DNA of 34,126 nt from a virus. Under the pieces are notes generated by a model. It saw only the letters and a list, made by a program, of their open reading frames with translations. It was not told the DNA's origin and searched no databases. Location: IMG/VR virus record IMGVR_UViG_3300035703_000271, positions 1 to 34,126 of that record; one strand, given 5' to 3'. Of the stretch, positions 16,670-24,007 are shown piece by piece (position 1 is the stretch's first letter; each line of letters starts with the position of its first letter). The position numbers and the translations under genes are program-made.

Positions 16670-18245
16670 CTTCTTCTGATTTATAAGTTTTTTTACGGCA
16701 AGAACCTTTTGAATATGGTTTTTTATTTGGAGTAGGTTCGTACCCTTCCCAACATCTACTTTTATCCATCTGTTGCTCTTCTGCTGTCATATCTTCTATA
16801 TTTGACTCTTCAGCTTTGGAGCATCTCCATCTTTTTAAAGCGGCGCCTTTGGGTGTTAATTGACCGTCTTTTGATGTCGGCCCAGATACTCCGCTCATAC
16901 GAGCGCAAAAAGATTTTTTTCTAGCGGCTTTTTTCCCAGTTGGATTTTTTTCTGTGACCGGAGCCTGTAGATTTGATCCTGTTTCTCTATTATACTTTTC
17001 ACGAAACTTAGCATTTAATCCGCCAGTAGGGGAGTGTCTTTTTTTGTTATATCCATGAAAGGGCTTGTCTTTTTCTTTGGATTTTTCTAGATTTTTATTT
17101 TTCATCATCTTAAATAAGACAGCTTCTTTTTTCTTTAACTGAACATAACTAAAAGTTTTAGCCATACTGAGAACTTCAGAATCGCTCCATTCAGGATATT
17201 TTTGTCTAATTGATTGAATTAACTCTTCTTTTTTCTCAAAAGAAGCAAAAGCTTCCTCAGCCAGTGCTTTTAAAGCGGCTTCATACAATGAAAAACTGAT
17301 TTCGTTTTTTTCAATTTCATCGTTTTTTTCGTTTTTTTCAACCAATTTATTTTTAATAGATTTAACAATTTTTTTTCTAACTGAATCTTCTGTATCTATT
17401 TCGCCTTTTTTCCAAAACTCAGGATCTCCATATAATTTAGCGCCTGTTTGGGGTTTTTCTTTACGTGGAGAATAAGAAATTCTTTCCCCTGTCGCCCATT
17501 TTGTGCTACCTGTTGCCGGTTTAACGATTGATGAAGCTGGCTTAGAAGGTCTATGCGTTTCAGGTTGAGAAGGACTTAATTGAGAAATATTTTTATAAGG
17601 AGTTTTTTTAGCGGTAGCCTGTTCTTTTGTTTGTTTGCCAACAAGAAATCTTTTAAAATCAGATTTATAAAGTTCGATTTGAGTTTCCTCGGATTTTCTA
17701 AAAAGATCTGCCAAAGAGACTAAGGATTGAGCGTTCTCTTTTTTTAATTCTTCAGCTTCACAAATCTTATTGCATGGAATTATAGTTATAGAAACTTTTC
17801 TTGCTATACATTTTTTAACAATTCCGCCTTCTGTTTGAAGCCTAGAACCTTCTATGGAAAAGTTTATTAATTTCTTATGGTTAGGATCTGTTGGCTTATT
17901 TAATTCATCATAACGAAGCATTGCTGCTACTTCTTTAGCGCCTTGGTGTCCTACTCCGTCAAAAAGCTCTCCCATCACATAGATATAAGGAAGTTTGCAT
18001 TTTTCCCAAAAATGTCTATGCCTTTCGTTTTCGCAATCATCTTCGCTAAAAATTTTCTTAGCTTCTAGTATTTTTCCGACAATTTGAGATGCTTCTTTTG
18101 AGGAATGCTCAAAATTTAAGACGCCGGAGGATGCTAAAGAAGATGTATCCACTCCGTCAATCATGATTCTCTCGCCCGATGTATCTAAGTGTTCTGAGGC
18201 CGCAATTCCGTCAATGAAAGTGCCGGTTTTAATATCGTGAGTCAT
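16662..18245 (-). CDS. Prohead protease with C-terminal DUF6321-like domain
   Basis: 527 residues. Residues 1-175 match phage head maturation serine proteases: GIAASEHLDTSGE at the start, His47 in LNFEH and Ser130 in INFSIEG as probable catalytic residues. The enzyme should cut scaffold and head proteins during capsid maturation. The middle is charged, low-complexity and helical, and holds a KSE site (FRKSEE). Residues about 395-475 (SPTGGLNAKFREKYN, GSNLQAP, KKSFCARMSGVSGP, LTPKGAALKRWRC) match a Cys-containing module I know as DUF6321-like. It ends in YKSEEDE. A fusion of protease and this module is unusual in my experience. The gene is on the strand opposite to scaffold and capsid and carries a CAATCTTT motif upstream; GGAG precedes the ATG. 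Confidence 0.8.
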   Translation of the reverse strand: MTHDIKTGTFIDGIAASEHLDTSGERIMIDGVDTSSLASSGVLNFEHSSKEASQIVGKILEAKKIFSEDDCENERHRHFWEKCKLPYIYVMGELFDGVGHQGAKEVAAMLRYDELNKPTDPNHKKLINFSIEGSRLQTEGGIVKKCIARKVSITIIPCNKICEAEELKKENAQSLVSLADLFRKSEETQIELYKSDFKRFLVGKQTKEQATAKKTPYKNISQLSPSQPETHRPSKPASSIVKPATGSTKWATGERISYSPRKEKPQTGAKLYGDPEFWKKGEIDTEDSVRKKIVKSIKNKLVEKNEKNDEIEKNEISFSLYEAALKALAEEAFASFEKKEELIQSIRQKYPEWSDSEVLSMAKTFSYVQLKKKEAVLFKMMKNKNLEKSKEKDKPFHGYNKKRHSPTGGLNAKFREKYNRETGSNLQAPVTEKNPTGKKAARKKSFCARMSGVSGPTSKDGQLTPKGAALKRWRCSKAEESNIEDMTAEEQQMDKSRCWEGYEPTPNKKPYSKGSCRKKTYKSEEDE

Positions 18246-18451
18246 AATTTTCTCCTGCAGATATAAAGATTGTTACACTCGATAGCAATATATATATTGT
18301 AGGAATTTTGAATACTTATAAAAAAACACGAACGAAAAAGCCTTTGTAGGCTGTTGTTTTTATTGAATTTTATTAAATAATATTAAATATTTTACTTATA
18401 GACTTAAAAAGTCACATGACTTTCGGAAAACATGTAAAAGGAGTAAAAATT
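18246..18451. promoter_or_regulatory. Divergent regulatory region between prohead protease and head operon
   Basis: 206 bases without a gene. On the minus strand CAATCTTT (18272-18265) precedes the protease gene. A perfect 14-bp palindrome CAATATATATATTG spans 18286-18299. On the plus strand TTGTTA (18270-18275), 17 bases and TATATT (18293-18298) could form a promoter. A short hairpin AGCCT-TTGT-AGGCT (18339-18352) followed by GTTGTTTTTATT could attenuate the plus-strand transcript. The last part is very AT-rich and ends in AAAGGAG before the ATG at 18452. Confidence 0.45.
18265..18272 (-). promoter_or_regulatory. CAATCTTT motif upstream of prohead protease
   Basis: CAATCTTTATAT on the minus strand, about 20 bases before the protease ATG; one-base variant of the TAATCTTT motif found before other structural genes. 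Confidence 0.45.
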
Positions 18452-18916
18452 ATGAAAAGTACTGCAAAATCAGTCGCTCAATTTCGCGAACTAAAAGTAA
18501 AACTTCAACAAAGAGTTAAAGGAAGCGCATCAATTGACACTGTAGCTGAATCATTGGATGCTAATGGCTGGCCAATGTTAAAATTATCTAACGGTGGCGC
18601 TGTAGCTGCTGGAGATGAAGTTATTTTACTTAGAATGAAAGCTGAAGACGCTGTTTCTAAAGATGTATTTGGAAACGCTAATCTTGCCTTCTCACCTCAC
18701 GCTATTGAATTAGCTTATGAATTAGACGGCGCCGGAAAACAAACTCCAAGTCAATTAGACCTTGCTAAAGTACTTCAAGAAGTATGTAAGTGTGGAATTA
18801 AACTTGAAGTTAAAGAAATTGCTAACGGAACGGCCGTAGATGAAGCTGCTATTAATGCCGCTGCTGTAGCTGCATCTTTAGAATTTGAAGTAATGTGGCC
18901 GACTAAGGGAATTTAA
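18452..18916 (+). CDS. Small head protein, possible capsid decoration protein
   Basis: 154 residues, starting MKSTAKSVAQFRELKVKL. Compact alpha-beta protein with NGWPMLKLSNGGAVAAGDEVILLRMK and a C-terminal LEFEVMWPTKGI. AAAGGAG lies 8 bases upstream of the ATG at 18452; an upstream in-frame ATG at 18416 lacks a good site. It is the first gene of the scaffold-capsid operon, a position often occupied by a decoration or other small head protein, but I do not recognise the family. Confidence 0.65.
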   Translation: MKSTAKSVAQFRELKVKLQQRVKGSASIDTVAESLDANGWPMLKLSNGGAVAAGDEVILLRMKAEDAVSKDVFGNANLAFSPHAIELAYELDGAGKQTPSQLDLAKVLQEVCKCGIKLEVKEIANGTAVDEAAINAAAVAASLEFEVMWPTKGI

Positions 18917-18947
18917 TTAACTATCAACAACTAATAAGGAGTTTGGC

Positions 18948-19628
18948 ATGAAAAAATATTCAGATCAAGATATGCTAAAAATCATTAGTGAGATAGAAAC
19001 TACTTTTGCTGAAAGTCTAAATAAGGCTGAAGTTCAGGTTAAAGCTGATGAAGAATTAGTTAAATCTGAATCAGAGTTAGATTACGACGATGAAGATTTT
19101 GCTGAAATGGAAAAAATGTATAAATCCATGAACAAAAAAGAAGCAGAAGCTCACTATAAATCTCTTAAGAAAGCTCTATTCGGTGAAGAAGAGAAAGAAG
19201 AAGAGAAAAAAGAAGAGAAAAAAGAAGACAAGAAAGACAAAAAAGAGTCTAAAAAAGAAAAGGAAGAAGAAGTGGAAAAATGTGGAGAAATGACAAAATC
19301 TGAAACTCCAGTTTCAACTGAAGATTCTGAAAAAGTAAAAGCTGAAAACGCTGAACTTAAAAAGAGTATTGAACAATATTCTAAAGTTCTTGAGCTTGTA
19401 AAGAACAAAGTTCTTGTAGCTCCAAAGCAAAAAGCTATTACTAATTTAGATTATGTTAAAAAGTCTGAAGAAGAAAAAGCGGAAGAAAAAACGCTTTCAA
19501 AAAATGAAGTTATTGCTAAATTAGCAATTAAAGCAAGAGATATTAACCTTAACAAATCAGATAGAGAAGCTATTAACAATTATTGTGTAAACAATGCTTC
19601 TATTGATTCGATTAAACATCTACTATAG
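18948..19628 (+). CDS. Putative scaffold (prohead core) protein
   Basis: 226 residues, extremely charged, with a long Glu/Lys coiled coil at about 70-110 and another helix at about 125-150. Position directly before the major capsid gene, acidity and coiled-coil content are those of a capsid scaffold. Three KSE tripeptides (LVKSES, MTKSET, VKKSEE) are candidate sites for the prohead protease, as expected for a scaffold degraded before DNA packaging. AAGGAG lies upstream of the ATG. Confidence 0.75.
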   Translation: MKKYSDQDMLKIISEIETTFAESLNKAEVQVKADEELVKSESELDYDDEDFAEMEKMYKSMNKKEAEAHYKSLKKALFGEEEKEEEKKEEKKEDKKDKKESKKEKEEEVEKCGEMTKSETPVSTEDSEKVKAENAELKKSIEQYSKVLELVKNKVLVAPKQKAITNLDYVKKSEEEKAEEKTLSKNEVIAKLAIKARDINLNKSDREAINNYCVNNASIDSIKHLL

Positions 19629-19637
19629 GAGGACATT

Positions 19638-21020
19638 ATGGTCGAACAATTGACAGATTTAATCAAAGCTCTGGAGGCAGGACAATACAACGCTGCTCCG
19701 AGTTCTTTAACCCAAGGTTCTGCACTACAGATGGAAGACCTTTCCCCTGTAATGGAGAACGTTTGTTTCGAAGACCAACACATCAAACTACAAAAGATGT
19801 TATCGTCTAAAGAAGCAAAATCAACTTTAATCCAATATAACCGTCAATTAGACTACGGTATTTTTGGTGGTTCAGCTCAGTATGAAGGCGGTATCGGTGA
19901 AGAAGATACTTCTAACTACGTAAGAGCTGTAGTTCCAATGTCTTATTACTCTACAACACGCCGAGTGTCTGTAGCTGCTAATATGATCGGAGCTTTCGAC
20001 GGCGCAAAAGCTGAAGATAGAGCTGCTAATGATGCTGCAATGAAAATTGCTGCTGATATTGAATTCGACCTTTTCCGTGGACAAGCGGATTTTTCAAGCG
20101 CTGGTGTTTTCGATGGAAACCCACTAGCAATTGCTAAAGTTCCTAACATGGTTGGCGTTGACTCTCAAATCCGTATGTCAGACGCTCTTTCTAATACTCA
20201 GGATCTTATGTTCCAAGAGTACGGTTCTGATCAATCAGTTATTCTTTCAGTAAATGGAGCAATGACTCAATCAGTAATCGAAGATGGTGCTGTTCGTTCT
20301 GCAATGAATCACGGTTCTGCTGACAAACTAATCCTTGATCCAATTTCATTGGCTCAATATAACAAAATCGCTTTTGCAAAAGAAAGAATTATGCTTGCTG
20401 GTTCTCCACAGGAAGCATCTGGCGCTCAATTGAGAACTCAATGGACAGCGTCTTCAATTGTTTCTTTAGAAGCTTCTCGTTTCCTTTCTGGAAAAACTAA
20501 GCCAGCTCGCGCTCGCTCTGGATCTCCTGCTGCTCCGTCTTTTACGGCTGCCGCTGCTGGTGCAGACGCTGTTATCCCTGCAGGAACTTACGTTTATTTC
20601 GTAACTGCAGCTAACGAAAGAGGCGAATCAGTTAAATCTGCTGACGTTTCTCAAGGTGTGCTTGCTGCTCAACACGTAACTCTAACAATCGCTCCTGTTA
20701 CAGGCGCTAAGTTTTTCAACGTTTACCGTTCTAAAGCTGGCGGATCTGCTGCAGACGCTAAATTTATTGGAAGAGTTGCTGCTAGTGGTGTCGGAAGTAC
20801 TTCATTTGTTGACCTTGGAAACAGAAAGCCAGGCTCAGTTACTGGTTTCTTATTACAATCAAACACAATGGGAATTCACCAATTAGCTGCTTACCAAAGA
20901 CTAAAGCTTGCTATCAGTGATTTAAGCTTACCAGAAGCTCATTTCCGTTTCTTATGTCTTGCTGTTAAGCAACCTCGTAAGAACGTTCTATTCGAGAACA
21001 TCGAAGGACAAATTTCTTAA
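19638..21020 (+). CDS. Major capsid protein with inserted Ig-like domain
   Basis: 460 residues. MVEQLTDLIKALEAGQ at the start, an N-terminal arm, then EDTSNYVRAVVPMSYYSTTRRVSVAANM and AADIEFDLFRGQ, typical of HK97-fold capsid proteins of large myophages. Residues about 293-400 look like an inserted beta domain (PAGTYVYFVTAANERGES, then FFNVYRSKAGGS and FVDLGNRKPG), of fibronectin or Ig type, probably exposed on the capsid surface. The C-terminus returns to a capsid-like pattern (LAISDLSLPEAHFRFLCLAV). Codon use is richer in CGT, AAC and GAC than neighbours, fitting high expression. AGGAGG precedes the ATG and a terminator follows. It contains no KSE site. Confidence 0.9.
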   Translation: MVEQLTDLIKALEAGQYNAAPSSLTQGSALQMEDLSPVMENVCFEDQHIKLQKMLSSKEAKSTLIQYNRQLDYGIFGGSAQYEGGIGEEDTSNYVRAVVPMSYYSTTRRVSVAANMIGAFDGAKAEDRAANDAAMKIAADIEFDLFRGQADFSSAGVFDGNPLAIAKVPNMVGVDSQIRMSDALSNTQDLMFQEYGSDQSVILSVNGAMTQSVIEDGAVRSAMNHGSADKLILDPISLAQYNKIAFAKERIMLAGSPQEASGAQLRTQWTASSIVSLEASRFLSGKTKPARARSGSPAAPSFTAAAAGADAVIPAGTYVYFVTAANERGESVKSADVSQGVLAAQHVTLTIAPVTGAKFFNVYRSKAGGSAADAKFIGRVAASGVGSTSFVDLGNRKPGSVTGFLLQSNTMGIHQLAAYQRLKLAISDLSLPEAHFRFLCLAVKQPRKNVLFENIEGQIS

Positions 21021-21028
21021 TAATCTCT
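21021..21028 (+). promoter_or_regulatory. TAATCTCT motif after the capsid gene
   Basis: Variant of the TAATCTTT motif directly after the capsid stop codon, followed by a small TCTC-GAGA hairpin and then the terminator. It may be a processing element, not a promoter. Confidence 0.3.
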
Positions 21029-21045
21029 TTTTTGAGATATAAAAT

Positions 21046-21069
21046 AGCCCAGCTTTTGCTGGGCTTTTT
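21046..21069 (+). terminator. Rho-independent terminator of the head operon
   Basis: Perfect 8-bp stem AGCCCAGC / GCTGGGCT with a TTTT loop (21046-21065), followed by a T run. It ends the scaffold-capsid transcript. Confidence 0.95.
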
Positions 21070-21107
21070 ATTTACATCAAACTTTCTAAGTTATTAATTT
21101 TATAGAC

Positions 21108-21136
21108 TTGACTTTATATATTATATGTGCTATAAT
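21108..21136 (+). promoter_or_regulatory. Consensus-like sigma-70 promoter for the lytic enzyme
   Basis: TTGACT (21108-21113), a 17-base spacer and TGCTATAAT with the -10 at 21131-21136. The ATG at 21144 is where transcription should begin, so the mRNA appears leaderless. Confidence 0.85.
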
Positions 21137-21143
21137 ATATTTT

Positions 21144-21689
21144 ATGAAAGTTTTAATATGTATAATATCTTTAATAATTTCTTTTAAATCTTCTGCTCTA
21201 GATTGTAAAAAAAGACCTCTTGCATGTCAGATCTACACAAACAGATTGAAAGTAGATTTTCCAATTGATTCAGGGGAAGCTTTACTTCTAGAGAAGGCTA
21301 TTTCTAGAATAGCTGTAAAGCACAATATAGACCCTCATCTTTATGCGGCTATGCTTATGCAGGAAAATAAATACCGCCTTGATAGTAAAGGGTGTCACAA
21401 AGCTATCATTAACAAAGGTAAAAAAGTAACTATTAACACCAAGATTTGTCAGGATTTTGGAATGTCTCAGATAAATTGGCGTACAGCGCAATCTTTAAAA
21501 ATGGATATACCAAGAATGCTTAAAGACGTCGAATATTCTTTGGAATCTGGCGCTATTATTTTAGCTGATTTTAAGAAAAGATATTCTAAAAAGGAGAAAC
21601 ATTGGTGGACAAGATACAACGCAAGCAATCCAGAAAAAAGAAAAGTCTACCAAAAACTGGTGGAAAAGTATCACTGGACAAAACAATAA
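21144..21689 (+). CDS. Exported lytic transglycosylase (SLT family)
   Basis: 181 residues from the ATG at 21144. Residues 1-18 (MKVLICIISLIISFKSSA) are a signal peptide. The catalytic Glu lies in AAMLMQENKYR, followed by DFGMSQINW (the family's GxMQIN motif) and RYNASNPEKR. These are the marks of soluble lytic transglycosylases, which cut the peptidoglycan glycan chain. The signal peptide suggests export for lysis, not a baseplate domain. No ribosome binding site precedes the ATG; the promoter -10 is 8 bases upstream. The last 88 bases overlap the next gene. Confidence 0.85.
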   Translation: MKVLICIISLIISFKSSALDCKKRPLACQIYTNRLKVDFPIDSGEALLLEKAISRIAVKHNIDPHLYAAMLMQENKYRLDSKGCHKAIINKGKKVTINTKICQDFGMSQINWRTAQSLKMDIPRMLKDVEYSLESGAIILADFKKRYSKKEKHWWTRYNASNPEKRKVYQKLVEKYHWTKQ

Positions 21690-21946
21690 GATCATTAAAA
21701 AAGTCAGAAAAATACCATAAAGAAGCCGTTAAAAATATGACATGGTGCGAATTGGCTAAGGTAATTATAGATATGGATCAAGAAATTCATTATTTTATGA
21801 ATTACATAGAGCCCCGTAATCTTGATAAGATGCGAAAGATATTAAGTATTTATGAAAATAAGAAAAGCGAGATGGTATCTGCACTATCTTCTAATAGATC
21901 TAGAATCAATGTTTTAAATGATTTTCAATACATAGATATGGAATAA
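21602..21946 (+). CDS. Hypothetical basic protein overlapping the lysis gene
   Basis: Up to 114 residues. The N-terminus is very basic (KIQRKQSRKKKSLPK); the rest is helical, with MTWCELAKVIIDMDQEIHYF and LDKMRKILSIYENKKSEM. AAGGAG sits 5 bases before the TTG at 21602 and 8 before a GTG at 21605, inside the lytic transglycosylase gene, so an 88-base overlap is plausible. A shorter form from the ATG at 21738 cannot be excluded. Function unknown; a lysis partner is possible by position only. Confidence 0.5.
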   Translation: MVDKIQRKQSRKKKSLPKTGGKVSLDKTIRSLKKSEKYHKEAVKNMTWCELAKVIIDMDQEIHYFMNYIEPRNLDKMRKILSIYENKKSEMVSALSSNRSRINVLNDFQYIDME

Positions 21947-21970
21947 TCTCTTAATTGAATGGCAATCTTT
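21944..21970 (+). promoter_or_regulatory. Pair of TAATCTTT-like motifs
   Basis: TAATCTCT (21944-21951) and CAATCTTT (21963-21970) lie in the 54-base gap before the gene at 22001, which also has GAGG upstream of its ATG. Confidence 0.4.
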
Positions 21971-22000
21971 TATAAAAAGATCATTTAAAAAAGAGGAATT

Positions 22001-22507
22001 ATGGATATTAGACCTGAAGAAATCAAAAGCATCAAAAGTATCGGAACCCTAAATGGAGATGAGGTTAAACTTATTCATTTGCACGGAGGATTCAACGTTG
22101 CTATTGGTAAAAAAAATAAAGAAGCCAAAAAAGCAGAAGCACTGGCGGCCGGATCTCACCCCGCTATAGTTTCTTTTCAATTAGAAAAAGAATTTAAAAA
22201 AGATTTTGCTCCTGCAATCCATAAATCAGAAATATCTCAATTAGAAAAAGTAGAATGTTACAACAGTGTTGTATCTAATGATTTAGTGATTAAAGGCATA
22301 GAAGTTTACACTTTATCTAAAGATCACGTTGTAGACTTTGTTGTTACAAATCAAGGAATAGACCTTGGAGTATGTCGAACTAGAGTTGAGGGGGACGTGC
22401 TTAAAATTTATGATACAAATGTCACAGACTCTAATTATCCGGTAGAAACTTTAATTGGCAAAGCTATTATCAAGAAAGCTGAAAAAATGGGTTTAAAAAT
22501 TGGATAA
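22001..22507 (+). CDS. Hypothetical phage protein
   Basis: 168 residues. N-terminal part has a short beta segment (DEVKLIHLHGGFNVAIGKK), then a KSE site (IHKSEI), then an alpha-beta C-terminal half (IEVYTLSKDHVVDFVVTNQG, LGVCRTRVEGDVLKIYDTNV). The C-terminal half could be a GNAT-like fold by its strand-helix order, but no acetyl-CoA loop is visible. Start ATG has GAGG 5 bases upstream. KSE presence suggests a head-associated protein. Confidence 0.55.
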   Translation: MDIRPEEIKSIKSIGTLNGDEVKLIHLHGGFNVAIGKKNKEAKKAEALAAGSHPAIVSFQLEKEFKKDFAPAIHKSEISQLEKVECYNSVVSNDLVIKGIEVYTLSKDHVVDFVVTNQGIDLGVCRTRVEGDVLKIYDTNVTDSNYPVETLIGKAIIKKAEKMGLKIG

Positions 22508-22694
22508 TGTAGTTTCTTTAAAGGATATTAAAGAAGAAAGAGAAAAGCTTTTGCTTGATCAAAAAGCTAGTTTAACAGTTTTAGAGACTTGTTTAAGATT
22601 TTTAGAAATGTCCAAAATAAAAGAAACTGAAACAATAAAAAAACAAATAAAAGTAGCTATGAAAGAGCTAAGAAGAAAATCAAATGTCCGATAA
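22500..22694 (+). CDS. Small hypothetical helical protein
   Basis: 64 residues, MDNVVSLKDIKEEREKLLLD at the start, helical throughout. It begins at a TTG overlapping the end of the preceding gene by 8 bases with no clear ribosome binding site, so translation is probably coupled. Its end overlaps the next gene by 11 bases. No recognised family. Confidence 0.5.
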   Translation: MDNVVSLKDIKEEREKLLLDQKASLTVLETCLRFLEMSKIKETETIKKQIKVAMKELRRKSNVR

Positions 22695-23556
22695 AAAATT
22701 AGCTATACCCTCTGGTATTCCTGAGATTAAGTTTAATCTAGATACGCAAGAGCAATTTGTAAAAGGAAGAGGCATAATATTAGAGCATTGGGCGGCTATT
22801 CCTTCGCCGATCGGCATGAAAGATAAAGGCGAATATCGTAGGCCGGATTCTTTGGATACAATGTCGTCAAATGGTATGATATACAAAAAAATTGGAGAAT
22901 TTACTGGGGTAATCGTAGGAAACTCCAAGTCTCACCATGATATCGATGGCGGCGTCATGGACAATAGCACGGCAAGGCTTATATTGCCTAAAACCTATGA
23001 TGTCTGTTGTTATCCGGATAAAACCGATATATCACTACTTCCTGGCGACCGCGTATATCCAAAACAAATAGAAGTTAAAGTTCCAAATTATCAAAAAATG
23101 GAATATAACCCTAAAGGCGTTGATTACGCTCAGTTTCCGATTTCCTGTGTAGAATTCTTAATCGATTCTACCGGAGAGGAATTTAAAGAAGGTGTTCATT
23201 TTACAATTAATAAAGATGGAAACGTTAAGTGGGCTGCCGAAAAAACACCTGGCATAGATCCAGACACTGGTAAAGGCAGAGTTTACGGGATAAGATACAA
23301 GTATCTTGCTTTCTGGTATGTAGAAAGACTTTTAAACGAAGTAAGAATTACTAATACTGATACTAGCAATGAGCCCGCCAGAATGCCTTATCAAGCGATG
23401 ATTTGTAGGGAATATGTGTTTCATAATAAGAATAGAGGGGAAGCTGGGGAAGGCAATCCGGTCAATACAATTGATAAAAGAACGGCGCCAGAACCTACAG
23501 AAAATATTGATCCAAATAAGTACCAAATAAAGGTAAATATTAACAATTTCGAATAG
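22684..23556 (+). CDS. Putative virion structural protein, possibly neck or connector
   Basis: 290 residues. Contains GRGIILEHWAAIPSPIG, then EYRRPDSLDTMSSNGMIYKK, ISLLPGDRVYPKQ, FPISCVEFLIDSTGEEF and GIRYKYLAFWYVERLLNEVRI. This long conserved layout occurs, to my recollection, next to capsid genes in large myophages, where it is annotated as a structural protein. It contains no KSE motif. Likely part of the head-tail junction or neck; no direct evidence for the exact position. Confidence 0.6.
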   Translation: MSDKKLAIPSGIPEIKFNLDTQEQFVKGRGIILEHWAAIPSPIGMKDKGEYRRPDSLDTMSSNGMIYKKIGEFTGVIVGNSKSHHDIDGGVMDNSTARLILPKTYDVCCYPDKTDISLLPGDRVYPKQIEVKVPNYQKMEYNPKGVDYAQFPISCVEFLIDSTGEEFKEGVHFTINKDGNVKWAAEKTPGIDPDTGKGRVYGIRYKYLAFWYVERLLNEVRITNTDTSNEPARMPYQAMICREYVFHNKNRGEAGEGNPVNTIDKRTAPEPTENIDPNKYQIKVNINNFE

Positions 23557-23559
23557 TAG

Positions 23560-23567
23560 CAATCTTA
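23560..23567 (+). promoter_or_regulatory. CAATCTTA motif
   Basis: Variant of TAATCTTT in the 26-base gap before the gene at 23583, followed directly by the AGGAG ribosome binding site. Confidence 0.3.
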
Positions 23568-23582
23568 ATATTAGGAGCGTTT

Positions 23583-24005
23583 ATGGCAAAGAAAAGAAGA
23601 TTTAAAGATGACGGTCATACTTTTGACCCCAATCACATTGAAACCCATCAGTATAATGACTATGCTGGAGGGCAGAAAAATTTATCAGTAGGCCCTTCGC
23701 TTATTCCTATTAAATTGACTGAAACTAGCTGGACATTAGATTGTACAACACCTCAAAGAGTTGGAGCTGGATCTCATTTAGCTATTTATAATACAAGCGC
23801 CACAGCTTATTCTGTAAGATTTGGAGATGATGCTACAGTAGCTGCCGGAGCAATTGGAACAATTGATGCTAATGGTATGCCGGCGATTCCTTGTAAAGGG
23901 AATGACTGGACTTATTTGGCTAGTTCTGAAATGGATTGGGCCGTAACAAATAATGCGGCTTTATTGGTTTTTTTAATTCAAGATGATACAATGATGATGG
24001 ACTAA
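23583..24005 (+). CDS. Putative small virion protein, beta-rich
   Basis: 140 residues. After a basic MAKKRRFKDDGHTF start it is a beta-sandwich-like protein (SWTLDCTTPQRVGAGSHLAI, SVRFGDDATVAAGAIG, WTYLASSEMDWAVTNNAALL), as expected for a capsid-surface or adaptor protein that shields a subunit. AGGAG lies upstream of the ATG. No family assigned. Confidence 0.6.
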   Translation: MAKKRRFKDDGHTFDPNHIETHQYNDYAGGQKNLSVGPSLIPIKLTETSWTLDCTTPQRVGAGSHLAIYNTSATAYSVRFGDDATVAAGAIGTIDANGMPAIPCKGNDWTYLASSEMDWAVTNNAALLVFLIQDDTMMMD

Positions 24006-24007
24006 TA

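Noticed and set aside
19154-19408. Minus-strand Ser/Phe-rich frame opposite the scaffold gene
   Set aside because: It is the antisense shadow of the Glu/Lys coiled coil.
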